Below are positions 8,557-16,338 of a stretch of 55,784 bases of DNA, piece after piece (position 1 is the stretch's first letter; each line of letters begins with the position of its first letter). The DNA comes from an uncultured Bacteroidales bacterium (GTDB taxonomy: Bacteria; Bacteroidota; Bacteroidia; Bacteroidales; F082). The DNA is taken from positions 1-55,784 of the forward strand of contig ONFF01000023.1 in assembly GCA_900317055.1 (NCBI GenBank), read 5' to 3'. The position numbers and the translations under genes are program-made. The notes beneath the pieces were generated by a model. That model was not told the origin of the DNA, did not search any database, and saw only the letters and a program-made list of their open reading frames with translations.

Positions 8557-11500
8557 GGCTTTGTGCAATTTCGTTGATAAGATTCTCCAATTCGTCGATG
8601 TCTTTGAGTTCGAGCAAATGCCATTGGCCGTATGTCTTCAGGTTGTTGGCTGCCAGAATCCAATAGTCATTCAGGTAATGCCGCTTGGCATCTTTGTTGC
8701 CCGAGTGGTCATTGTCGAAGTCGGAACATTCCACAATTAGGGTAAGAATACTTTCATCGGTTCTCTTCACTTTCACGATCCAGTCGGGCAGGTATTCGTG
8801 GGTTTCATCTGCCACGGTAAAAGGCACACGGAAACCCAGATAAGTGTTTTTTGCGTAGGCCACCACGCAATCCATGCCGTCCAAGGTTTGTGCAAATTGT
8901 TCTTGCCATGAGCCAGGTTCACAGATCACATAGTTCACATGGCTTCGCTTTGTGGCGTAAACAGGTTTGTTGGTCGGACGGAACACATAGCGAGTGCTAC
9001 CATCGGGGTTATAGTAGTTGAGCACCGCCGAAATGATTTCCTGGTCGGCGTTTGCCTTGTGAATGCCTTCGTTAATGCTTGAAAGCACAGCTTTGTAGTC
9101 CCAAAGCATGACAAGTCGCTTCTGCTCTTTGCTGCCGTCGCCCCCAACAATTTCCAACTGGTTGTTGTACCAATTCTCCACAATCCGTTTGATGTCGGGA
9201 AAACGCTGGAACTGTTGCCCATGTTCCTTCGAGGTATAGTACTCACGAATCATCAGATGAGCGAAGTAATACACCACTTGGCTATCGCGCAATTCCTTAT
9301 AATCAGACTTCAACATCTTTTGGTTACCATTCACAATAGTTTGTAAAATTGTCCATTGAGGTATCTTATTAAAGTCAAGTACAAACTTGGGCAAGTCAGT
9401 ATAGTCGGCAGTCAAAGATCCTTCTATATTGTCGGAACGATAGCCAGTGATGTTGGGAAAGCGGATTTCCATTTCAGGTCGTTCGGGCAAAGCCCTGACG
9501 ATGGTCTTGGGCTTTTGTGGCTTGGTAACCACGGTCTTTCCGCCTTTGAAAGTGTTGAACGGCACACCTATGATGCGGGCATATTCAGGCGGAAACTTCC
9601 ATGTAATATTTTCAGGATTGTAGCGTCGAAAGTCTTTCGCATTGATTTCATTTCCCGCTTTATCATAAGGAATCAAGTCGTAACTCTGACGGCGCAAAGC
9701 GCGGCCCACCACTTGCTCGCAAAGCAATTGGCTGCCAAAGGCACGAATACCACAAACATGGGTCACGGTGTTGGCATCCCAACCTTCTGTCAACATCGAC
9801 ACGCTGACCACACACTTAATGTCACCACCCAATTTACCAGGCTTGCCCACGGTGTTTACCACTTCCCGCAGAATGTCGGCATCAGTAAGACTGTCGGCTG
9901 CCCCAGCACCATGCTGGTTGGCATATTCATGCTTGAAATCCTCAATCTCTTTGGCATACACTTTCTTGAAGTTACTGTCAATGGTGGCTGTAGCGTCATC
10001 AAGTGCCGACGAGTCAATAAGAAGTGTGGGGAACTTGTTTTTCACATTGCTGTAGGCATCATAGTTGGAAAACACTTCAAATCGCCCTCGACGATAGCGC
10101 GGTTCACCATCTTCATTCACGCCATCTTGATAGCCCGCAAGGTCACGATAAACTTCATGGGACACAGCAGTATTGTTACAAACAATAATCAACACAGGTG
10201 GCGAGGTCAACAAACTTCCCATTGCTTCAAAGTCCTGACGTAGCCCTCGGTCATAATCTTCATAGTCTTTCACAAACTGTTCAAGTGCCGTATTCAACAA
10301 AGTTGGCAAATTGGGTGCTTGTGTAGTCATTGTGCTTGCATCCACATTGTCCTCCTTATCTTTTTTCTTTTGGCCACGGATGCCACGTTTCGGAAGTTTA
10401 TCCTTTACATATTGATAGATATTACGCAACTTGGGTTCGTCCAAATCAGGGGTATTGTCGTATGCAGGCAAGAACGGAATCTTTACCAAGCCGCTCTCGA
10501 TGGCATCCACCAATCCAAAATCACTAACTACCCACGGGAACAAGGAATATTCAGGGTAACCAGAGCCTTTCAGATAGTAAGGTGTGGCTGACAAGTCATA
10601 AACATGTTGCAATTTGTAGCCGAGCAACTTCATCTGACGAAGTCCTTCGTACCACACCATAGCTACCTCATTTTCGTTTTTCAAATCGTCTTTTTCGTCC
10701 TCGCTCAGTTTTTCCTTATCCTTTCTTGGCAAATAGCAGTGATGCGCTTCGTCATTGATGACCACAATGCGCTTGCCTTTCACACCCTTTTCTAACACAC
10801 GGTTAAGCAACACGCTATAATCCTCGGTCTCCTTTTGGGGTACCAACTCGCCATCTTTCCACTTCTGTTTGCCATCCAAAGGCGAGGCATGTTTGCCCGA
10901 GAACACTCGAGGCAGAAATTGTTGGTAATTGACTATGGTGATGGAGGAATTCAGCCCTCCTAACTCTCTCTCAAATTGCACAGGGATTAATCCGCGCTGA
11001 TGGTAATAGTCCGTCTTGTCGTAGTCGTTGCCTCTAGTACTAAAGTCCAACTGCAAAACGCCAAGCCTATCGCGAATAGTAATGCCAGGAGTACAAATCA
11101 AGAAATGGTCGGCATAGTGGATGTCCTGAGGGTTGGCTCTTTTGTTCAGGTAGTTATAGAGGATGAGCATGGCCATCACGACGGTCTTTCCCGTACCTGT
11201 AGCCATCTTGAAAGCCGTCCGTGGCAGCACAAAAGCATCGTCATTTGAGACCGTATGACGGCGTTCCATAAGTTGGTTCAACATATAGTTGCCCACATTC
11301 GGGTCGCGTTCGGCGATTTCGTTCAGCCACACGGCAGTTTCAACCGCTTCCCGTTGGCAGAAAAACAAACGCAAATTGGGCCGACGTTCCTTATTATTGA
11401 ACCAAAAGTCAAGCAACTCTTTCGTAATCCGCGAAGCCTTGGGATAACCAGCCAGCCGCCATGCCTTGACTTCCTTCCTAATGTCGTTGATAAAGTCGGC

Positions 11501-11722
11501 ATTAGGGTCGGTAGTGCCAAAATCTTCCTGTGAGAAAATGGTACGCTGAGCTCGTTTAGGCACGATATTGATGTCATAACCGTAAGGCCTCCGACCACTG
11601 ATGACTGTGGTATAATCAATATTGCCATTGGCATCCGTGTCGTAATAGTATTGAGGCTCCTCGTAGGGGTTGTTAAGTATGGGGTTGTCGCTCTCACGAG
11701 CAATGATTTGAGTTTCGGCCAT
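8549..11722 (-). CDS. res: Type III restriction enzyme helicase subunit (Res) with degenerate nuclease site
   Basis: The protein is 1,057 aa. I chose ATG 11722 because AAAGGAA lies 7-13 bases upstream; the longer frame to 11767 adds an unlikely sequence. SF2 helicase motifs: ATGTGKT (174-180), DEAHH (324-328), SATPYY (378-383) and TEGWD followed by QVVGRALRR (motifs V and VI). It would translocate or switch on DNA as the ATPase/nuclease partner of Mod. The C-terminal endonuclease region has PDW at 979-981, but the expected E-x-K reads E998-C-S1000, so the catalytic lysine is replaced by serine. The rest of the fold appears intact (YLNDYWILAANNL after it). It overlaps mod by 8 bp and is first in the operon; a long palindrome lies in the upstream region. 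Confidence 0.88.
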   Translation of the reverse strand: MAETQIIARESDNPILNNPYEEPQYYYDTDANGNIDYTTVISGRRPYGYDINIVPKRAQRTIFSQEDFGTTDPNADFINDIRKEVKAWRLAGYPKASRITKELLDFWFNNKERRPNLRLFFCQREAVETAVWLNEIAERDPNVGNYMLNQLMERRHTVSNDDAFVLPRTAFKMATGTGKTVVMAMLILYNYLNKRANPQDIHYADHFLICTPGITIRDRLGVLQLDFSTRGNDYDKTDYYHQRGLIPVQFERELGGLNSSITIVNYQQFLPRVFSGKHASPLDGKQKWKDGELVPQKETEDYSVLLNRVLEKGVKGKRIVVINDEAHHCYLPRKDKEKLSEDEKDDLKNENEVAMVWYEGLRQMKLLGYKLQHVYDLSATPYYLKGSGYPEYSLFPWVVSDFGLVDAIESGLVKIPFLPAYDNTPDLDEPKLRNIYQYVKDKLPKRGIRGQKKKDKEDNVDASTMTTQAPNLPTLLNTALEQFVKDYEDYDRGLRQDFEAMGSLLTSPPVLIIVCNNTAVSHEVYRDLAGYQDGVNEDGEPRYRRGRFEVFSNYDAYSNVKNKFPTLLIDSSALDDATATIDSNFKKVYAKEIEDFKHEYANQHGAGAADSLTDADILREVVNTVGKPGKLGGDIKCVVSVSMLTEGWDANTVTHVCGIRAFGSQLLCEQVVGRALRRQSYDLIPYDKAGNEINAKDFRRYNPENITWKFPPEYARIIGVPFNTFKGGKTVVTKPQKPKTIVRALPERPEMEIRFPNITGYRSDNIEGSLTADYTDLPKFVLDFNKIPQWTILQTIVNGNQKMLKSDYKELRDSQVVYYFAHLMIREYYTSKEHGQQFQRFPDIKRIVENWYNNQLEIVGGDGSKEQKRLVMLWDYKAVLSSINEGIHKANADQEIISAVLNYYNPDGSTRYVFRPTNKPVYATKRSHVNYVICEPGSWQEQFAQTLDGMDCVVAYAKNTYLGFRVPFTVADETHEYLPDWIVKVKRTDESILTLIVECSDFDNDHSGNKDAKRHYLNDYWILAANNLKTYGQWHLLELKDIDELENLINEIAQSHE

Positions 11723-11776
11723 CGTGTGTTCCTTTCGTTCATAACCGCCCGCAAAAAAAGTGGGCATTTACCTTTC

Positions 11777-11904
11777 ATTGATCACCGAGGCCTTCGACTG
11801 CCTATGTACCACAACTAATGAGTAAAGCCCACGTGGAACACACGTAGGCATTGGCTTACTCGCTTGTGATACATCAAGAAAGTGTCGAAGTTTCGGTGAT
11901 GCAA
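11777..11904. repeat. Large imperfect palindrome upstream of res
   Basis: The left arm (11777-11829) and right arm (11851-11904) share, in inverse order, ATCACCGA, CTTCGAC, TGTA/CACAA, GAGTAA and GCC, with small gaps between. The centre has its own inverted pair ACGTG/CACGT (11831-11845). If transcribed from the possible promoter near 12005, it would form a long stem-loop in the res leader. No second copy was seen in the window. Confidence 0.75.
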
Positions 11905-12142
11905 GCTTTAAGCTAACGCTTAATCTATTATGTATTTATAAGTCATTGCGCAAATGCGCTATTGTCATTTCAAGTCGATTTGAGTTATACTTTGTTTGAT
12001 GCTGCGAAGGTAGGAATTTATTCGTTTGGACTGAAAAGAAAAATGTATTTCTTTCCTGATTATTACATTCTGCCCTGTTTGGAGGTCTCGTCAATCTATT
12101 GTTTATTCCACATTCCGAGCCAGCAATCCAACATGGAAAAAC

Positions 12143-12183
12143 AAAAAAAATCCTCCTCACAAGCAATTCGGCTCATGGGGAGG
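12143..12183 (-). terminator. Rho-independent terminator of the DUF6261-like gene
   Basis: On the minus strand a 13-bp stem (12171-12183 with 12152-12164; one mismatch, two G-U pairs) with a 6-base loop is followed directly by a run of T (the A-run at 12143-12150). It lies 44 bases after the stop of the gene at 12227-13012. Confidence 0.8.
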
Positions 12184-12226
12184 CGGCGGTCAATGTACAT
12201 TCAAGCTAAACCGCCCTTTGATAAAA

Positions 12227-13012
12227 TCAATTGTCTTTGCCGAGACCGTCGTCGGTGGGAGTCTGAGGCTCTTCGGTCGTCTCGTCGGACTCGTCGTCTT
12301 CAAGCTCCACCTCAATGTAAAGGTGGTTGCTCCTGCGTCGTGTGGCATTCAGCCTCGCGATGACCTCGGTCACCACGGCGTAATGCTCACCATAGGCAGC
12401 GGAGTCCTTCAAGGACATCGCCCTTAGGTAGTCGACCAACTTCTCCAGTTTGGCCGCCGCCTCACGCTTCAAGGACATCTTGGGCTGAGCCTCAGGCACC
12501 GTGCCGTTGGCCTTGTCGACCTCGTGCAACGCCACCTTCAAGTCGTCCAATGCATCTTGCACGCCCTTGATGCGACCCGACATTTCAGGCAGCTTCTCAA
12601 CGTGCTTTTGCATGGCAGCTGTCGACAAGTCACGCAGCCATGCACTGACGGCACCCACACGCTCGTCTACCTTCATGCGGGCGAAAGGCTTGTCGTAGGT
12701 ACTCAACAATTGCTTGAGAGCCATGGCACTTGCCTTCATCGTCTCGTCCGACACATAGACGCACGAGTCGATGTAACGCGAAGTAGCCATGAGACGCTCC
12801 ATGAGCTGATGGTACTCCTGTTTGACATTACGCTTCATCTTCTCGATGTGCATTGCGCCGAGAAGCGAGCCGTTGGCTTTCGCCAAATCCTGAACCAGAG
12901 TGTTCAGGTATTCGTCAGAATGATCTCCCTCAAACTGACGGCAGATCTCCATGAGACCTGCATGGTACTGGTCAGAGTTCAGTACCAAACTCATACGATT
13001 CAGTTTTTTCAT
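12227..13012 (-). CDS. DUF6261-like protein, function unknown
   Basis: The protein is 261 aa, almost wholly helical by composition, with no signal peptide or membrane segment. It starts MKKLNRMSLVLNSDQYH and ends with an acidic tail (ELEDDESDETTEE). Length, start and helical layout resemble the DUF6261 proteins found in Bacteroidales; I recognise this from general pattern only. It stands alone between a terminator downstream and a degenerate repeat array upstream. No catalytic motif is visible, and a structural or DNA-associated role cannot be judged from the sequence. Confidence 0.7.
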   Translation of the reverse strand: MKKLNRMSLVLNSDQYHAGLMEICRQFEGDHSDEYLNTLVQDLAKANGSLLGAMHIEKMKRNVKQEYHQLMERLMATSRYIDSCVYVSDETMKASAMALKQLLSTYDKPFARMKVDERVGAVSAWLRDLSTAAMQKHVEKLPEMSGRIKGVQDALDDLKVALHEVDKANGTVPEAQPKMSLKREAAAKLEKLVDYLRAMSLKDSAAYGEHYAVVTEVIARLNATRRRSNHLYIEVELEDDESDETTEEPQTPTDDGLGKDN

Positions 13013-13157
13013 CGTAATAACAATTTAAAGTGTTAATAAAATGATGATGATACGGCCAAGCCGTATGGTATGGTTGTTTTCCGGCAACAGCGGCCAGTTG
13101 CCGGAGGGAAGTCATCAAGATGCCTTGCTCTGACGATTCAATCCTCACTTTTATTCC

Positions 13158-13440
13158 AAAAGTCTGGGTGCAACACCTTTGACACCACACCTTAGGTGTG
13201 AAATGTCTTGACACTTGACAAAGCGCCCCAGCCTGTGGTGTTTTCGGTCTTACACCAAGACCAAACACACCTTGCATGAGGTGTAAAACGGCTTTGCACA
13301 TGACAAAAAGTCCCAGCTTGGGGTGTTTCAAGTCTTGCATCAAGACCAAATACACCTCAAGTGAGCACAAAAAGTCATGTACCAAGACCGAAAACACCTT
13401 ACAGGAGGGTTGGAGGTCTTGTACTAAGACGAAAAGTCTG
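13158..13440. repeat. Degenerate array of hairpin-forming repeats, period about 85 bp
   Basis: Units contain GGTGTTT, GTCTTGCA/ACA, CAAGACC and AAA(C/T)ACACC in that order, so each half-unit is itself an inverted repeat (for example 13236-13271 and 13321-13355). A joining segment CCCAGC(C/T)TG recurs at about 13228 and 13312. Partial units flank these on both sides. The array fills the region upstream of the gene at 12227-13012 (minus strand). The rest of 13013-13463 shows nothing else. Confidence 0.7.
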
Positions 13441-13463
13441 GAAATTAAATGGGAAAGCTCCTA

Positions 13464-14126
13464 TCAGTGCGACAGGGGGTCGTCGCCTGACAACTGACGG
13501 CAGGAGGCCATCAGGAACGAACGGCAGCATGGCCGCGATGCCGCCGACGTTTGCGGTTTGAGTCCGCTCAGGCTCAGCTTGGCAAGCTGATGTTGGTAGA
13601 AATACGTATCGTCATAAGGATGGCAGGAATGATCGTCTGCCTCCAAAAGGTTTCTTGCATAAAAAGTGTTGGTTTTGAAATCCTCAACCCAAGCATAGAG
13701 ATCCTCGTTCCAATGGCGTTGCAAACAGCAACGCTCAAAGAAGCTGGGCATGACTGGCTCCGCGAGGAGACAAAGGTCGCTCACAACGCTGTTCTGCTCA
13801 AACTCCCGCATCTTGGCCTCGATTTGTTGTCTCAGCTCATCGACCGAGCAAAGCGTAACATGAAACTCGGTGAATTGGAAGTCGCGGCTGTCGTAATAGG
13901 CGCGCCCGAAATTGTCCCATGTGCTGTCGTGGGCGATTTCGATTTTTGGCCAATAAGTGGAAATAGTAACACCACAACAACCCTCGAAGAGCGAGGGACG
14001 GGAATTCGTGGAGACGAAATCCATCATCGAAACATCGAGTTTGATGGAAATCAGGCTCGAGAGGTGAAGGCTTTGGTTAAGGCCTCCCACTTCATCGATA
14101 GTTTTAAAATCGTATAAAAGTTTCAT
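13464..14126 (-). CDS. Hypothetical protein
   Basis: The protein is 220 aa with no recognised family. The ATG at 14126 is supported by a -7 box TACTTTTG on the minus strand (14150-14157). The first 185 or so residues look like a real soluble protein rich in aromatic and acidic residues (WDNFGRAYYDSRDF, WNEDLYAWVEDF). The last 35 or so, rich in Ser, Arg and Cys, look unlike the rest and may be read-through past a lost stop. A 188-aa frame on the other strand (13551-14117) is taken as its shadow. Confidence 0.5.
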   Translation of the reverse strand: MKLLYDFKTIDEVGGLNQSLHLSSLISIKLDVSMMDFVSTNSRPSLFEGCCGVTISTYWPKIEIAHDSTWDNFGRAYYDSRDFQFTEFHVTLCSVDELRQQIEAKMREFEQNSVVSDLCLLAEPVMPSFFERCCLQRHWNEDLYAWVEDFKTNTFYARNLLEADDHSCHPYDDTYFYQHQLAKLSLSGLKPQTSAASRPCCRSFLMASCRQLSGDDPLSH

Positions 14127-14149
14127 ATAATTGATTTTTTAAAACGCTG

Positions 14150-14157
14150 CAAAAGTA
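14150..14157 (-). promoter_or_regulatory. Promoter -7 box of the hypothetical gene at 13464-14126
   Basis: TACTTTTG on the minus strand lies 24 bases before the ATG and is followed by GCAGCG, as at many Bacteroidetes promoters. It supports the reading strand chosen for that gene. Confidence 0.55.
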
Positions 14158-14452
14158 CACAGGATTTGAAAAGCCCGCCACTGCATTAATCAATATTTAA
14201 GACATTTTTTATCAACAGAATTATCAACAGGCTAATAATATGATTTTCAATTTCATTTGCAAGACGCAAATGTTGACAATGAAGATGACAAAACTGCTAA
14301 AGCTCTCCTATCCTCAGTTTTTTATCCATGGATTCTATACTATAATTCTTTCACCGCAAAGAAACCCCATCGGTCAAGAGTAAGCCGTTGAACAAGCATC
14401 TGTTGTCGACAGCAGTCGTATGATGTCGGATATTGAACTGAGCTGCAAAAAA

Positions 14453-14518
14453 TCTCTAACCGAACTAATCCGAAGAATCAGAAAGGGTTTGCTAAGTTCG
14501 GGTCTTTTCGGTTAGAGA
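14453..14518. repeat. Palindromic repeat family A, copy 4
   Basis: TCTCTAACCGAA at the left and TTCGGTTAGAGA at the right are exact inverse complements, as in copy 1, 13 kb away. The interior differs (CTAATCCGAAGAATCAG) but keeps a CCGAA/TTCGGG pairing. It lies downstream of yraN. Confidence 0.9.
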
Positions 14519-14555
14519 AAGAAAGCCAGTTTCATGGCAAAAGGATGGAAAAAGG

Positions 14556-14912
14556 CTACGGCAAAAACGCATCCTCGATATGCTCAATCACAGGCTCGCC
14601 GTCCTTGAAAACAATTGAAACGATGTCGAAACGGGTGCTCATATCCAGATTGTTCCTGAGAATATAGGCGTTGGCGGCAGCAATCAACATGCGCTGTTTC
14701 CGTTTCGTAACGGCAATGTCGGGTTCGCCATACTCGTCAGTTTGTCGGGCTTTCACCTCCACGATAACCAAATCATCGCCCTCCTTGGCAATGATGTCTA
14801 TCTCCTTATGGATATTGCGCCAGTTCCGCTCCAGTATTTCGTAGCCTTTGTCGGTCAGATACTGGACAGCAAGGTCTTCGCCCAACTTGCCTAATTCATT
14901 ATGTACTGCCAT
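14556..14912 (-). CDS. yraN: YraN family protein (UPF0102), predicted endonuclease-like fold
   Basis: The protein is 118 aa, the usual family length. Family signatures are all present: the N-terminal GKLGEDLAVQYLTDKGYEIL, then the core D-(x)n-E-x-K pattern EIDIIAKEG and IVEVKAR, and QRMLIAAANAYI after it. The fold resembles PD-(D/E)XK nucleases. The physiological role in most bacteria is unsettled, although the gene is near universal. It stands alone here, 197 bp after lgt on the same strand, with a long inverted repeat between them. Confidence 0.93.
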   Translation of the reverse strand: MAVHNELGKLGEDLAVQYLTDKGYEILERNWRNIHKEIDIIAKEGDDLVIVEVKARQTDEYGEPDIAVTKRKQRMLIAAANAYILRNNLDMSTRFDIVSIVFKDGEPVIEHIEDAFLP

Positions 14913-14973
14913 AGATAGTTATTCAGTAACTGTTCAATACTAAACTGCTTCATTTTCGACCTAGAGACTTCGG

Positions 14974-15065
14974 GACTATGACCAGTGACAATGACCGCTT
15001 TTATCTAATGTAGAAGCTTCTTGGCTTCGTTAAAGCGGTCATTGTCATTGTCACTAGTCATTGTC
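14974..15065. repeat. Inverted repeat between lgt and yraN
   Basis: The left arm GACTATGACCAGTGACAATGACCGCTTT (14974-15001) pairs with the right arm at 15032-15065. The right arm carries one extra 6-base ATTGTC unit. A smaller GAAGCTTC palindrome is in the loop. It lies in the gap after the lgt stop and could act as a terminator or be a mobile palindrome. Confidence 0.8.
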
Positions 15066-15109
15066 GCTTGTCCTCATGTCTTTTATGTAAACTGAATTGG
15101 CTTAACTAC

Positions 15110-16015
15110 TTATTGTTGCACCCTCTTCCTCCTCACAAAACTCCAAACAATCATCCCGATGCCGATAAGCACAAAGGGAACACTGAGCCACTGGCCCATG
15201 TCGAAGACCATGTTGCGCTCAAACTCAACCTGCACGTTCTTCAGGAACTCGATGCCGATGCGCGAACCGAAGATGATGACGAGGAAGGTGCCGAACATCA
15301 GTCCGGGCTGCTTGTGACCGAGGTCACGCTTGTAGTACATCCACAGCAGGATGCCCATCGCCACGAGGCAGAAGAAAGCCTCATACAAGCCCGTCGGGTG
15401 ACAAGGCAGCCACTCGCTTGGCGGACAGCAGTTGCCCGTCGAACAAGGTGTGTAGTTGTCGACCGTGCCGCAGAACTGTTCCTCTCCACGCATGAATACG
15501 AAACCCCAAGGCAAGGAAGTTGGCGTACCGTAAATCTCGTGATTGGTCACATTGCCCACGCGAATCAACGCCCCAACGAGACACACTGCAACGACAATGC
15601 GGTCAAGAATCCAGATGTAGTTGATATGCTGAAGGTTGTCTTTTGTCTTTTTGGTCGACTTGTTGTAGCTGCGCACATAGAACCACAAGCCCAACAAGAT
15701 ACCGATGGCACCGCCATGGCTTGCCAGGCCTCCTTCCCAAACGGCTAACATCTTCAGCGGATGGGAGAGGTAGAATTCGGGTTCATAGAATAGGCAGTGA
15801 CCCAAGCGTGCACCAACGACGGTGAAGAGAAGCATATAAATGAGAAGCTTATCCAACGAATCGTCAGTCATCTTTTCGCGCCTATAGATGCGACGCATGA
15901 TAAAGTAACCTAAGAGAAATCCCAAGGCCCAAAGCAAACCGTACCAACGGACAGAAAGGCTTCCAATGGAAAAAATTACCGGGTCAACGTTCCAAGTGAT
16001 GTAGTTTAGAATCAT
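15110..16015 (-). CDS. lgt: Prolipoprotein diacylglyceryl transferase
   Basis: The protein is 301 aa, integral to the inner membrane with about seven hydrophobic segments. It transfers diacylglyceryl from phosphatidylglycerol to the lipobox cysteine of prelipoproteins, the first step of lipoprotein maturation. Visible signatures are RWYGLLWALGF near the N-terminus, GGLASHGGAIGI (family HGG motif), LIRVGNVTNHEIYG (the family GNF/E.yG region) and HPTGLYEA. The C-terminal end is basic (RRKRVQQ). The start is supported by a minus-strand promoter box at 16033-16040. It is monocistronic as far as can be seen. Confidence 0.95.
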   Translation of the reverse strand: MILNYITWNVDPVIFSIGSLSVRWYGLLWALGFLLGYFIMRRIYRREKMTDDSLDKLLIYMLLFTVVGARLGHCLFYEPEFYLSHPLKMLAVWEGGLASHGGAIGILLGLWFYVRSYNKSTKKTKDNLQHINYIWILDRIVVAVCLVGALIRVGNVTNHEIYGTPTSLPWGFVFMRGEEQFCGTVDNYTPCSTGNCCPPSEWLPCHPTGLYEAFFCLVAMGILLWMYYKRDLGHKQPGLMFGTFLVIIFGSRIGIEFLKNVQVEFERNMVFDMGQWLSVPFVLIGIGMIVWSFVRRKRVQQ

Positions 16016-16032
16016 GGTTCAATAATTTGCTG

Positions 16033-16040
16033 CAAAAGTA
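16033..16040 (-). promoter_or_regulatory. Promoter -7 box of lgt
   Basis: TACTTTTG on the minus strand, 18 bases before the lgt ATG, followed by GCAGCAAA. Confidence 0.6.
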
Positions 16041-16045
16041 ATGAT

Positions 16046-16084
16046 AATTGTTGAATCGTTGATCGTTTAATTGTTTAATTGTTT
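16046..16084. repeat. AATTGTTGAA...TTTAATTGTTTAATTGTT repeat, copy 1
   Basis: A 39-base run of short AATTGTT-type units. Close copies are at 22641-22679 (same strand) and 48560-48598 (opposite strand), each in an intergenic gap. Confidence 0.75.
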
Positions 16085-16108
16085 GGCCACTGGCTTCGGG
16101 ATTATTTG

Positions 16109-16176
16109 TCTCTAACCGAATGTATCAGAAATATCCGAAACAGATTTTCTGAATAATTCGGGTTAGTTCGGTTTGA
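16109..16176. repeat. Palindromic repeat family A, copy 5
   Basis: The left end TCTCTAACCGAA is identical to other copies; the right end TTCGGTTTGA matches copy 2. The interior has its own inverted pair TCAGAAAT/ATTTTCTGA. It lies between lgt and the sigma factor gene. Confidence 0.85.
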
Positions 16177-16324
16177 AACAAAAAAAAAGAAAAACTATTA
16201 GCTACGGGCAGCTTCAACGAAAAGAAAACCATACTTTTTCATTATGCTGCCAGAAGTCAAAAGCCAGAGGTCAGAAGCAAAAAAAACTTCATCAAGATGT
16301 AACTTTTTCCGCATTTCTCCGTAT

Positions 16325-16332
16325 TACTTTCG
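16325..16332 (+). promoter_or_regulatory. Possible promoter of the ECF sigma factor gene
   Basis: TACTTTCG resembles the -7 box with one change (TTCG for TTTG). It ends only 6 bases before the ATG at 16339, so the transcript would be nearly leaderless. ECF-dependent promoters often differ from the main consensus, so the true promoter may be elsewhere. Confidence 0.35.
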
Positions 16333-16338
16333 TAAAAG

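Larger units (their letters stand above)
11723..12226. other. Intergenic region upstream of res: large palindrome, possible promoter, terminator of the next gene
   Basis: No gene is visible. From left to right it holds the ribosome-binding region of res, a long imperfect palindrome (11777-11904), a possible minus-strand -7 box TACCTTCG at 12005-12012 that would give res a leader of roughly 280 bases, and the terminator of the gene at 12227-13012 (12143-12183). Confidence 0.6.
14127..14555. other. Intergenic region with promoter, two TTATCAACA motifs and a family A repeat
   Basis: It holds the minus-strand promoter of the gene ending at 14126 (14150-14157), two direct TTATCAACA motifs (14209-14217 and 14221-14229) one mismatch from a DnaA box, and palindrome family A copy 4 (14453-14518). 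No coding region is visible. Confidence 0.55.
16016..16338. other. Divergent intergenic region between lgt and the sigma factor gene
   Basis: It contains the lgt promoter, an AT-rich heptad-like repeat (16046-16084), palindrome family A copy 5 (16109-16176) and the sigma gene promoter. The remaining stretch (about 16177-16320) shows no gene or motif. Confidence 0.6.

Noticed and set aside
9356-10243. 295-aa open frame on the plus strand inside res
   Set aside because: It lies opposite the conserved helicase motifs of res and has no recognisable domain; it is a shadow.
13158-13440. CRISPR-like array
   Set aside because: Units are degenerate, unequal in length and partly inverted; no constant repeat and no unique spacers; no cas genes in the window.
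13551-14117. 188-aa open frame on the plus strand
   Set aside because: The minus-strand frame has a matching promoter box and more protein-like composition; the plus frame has neither.
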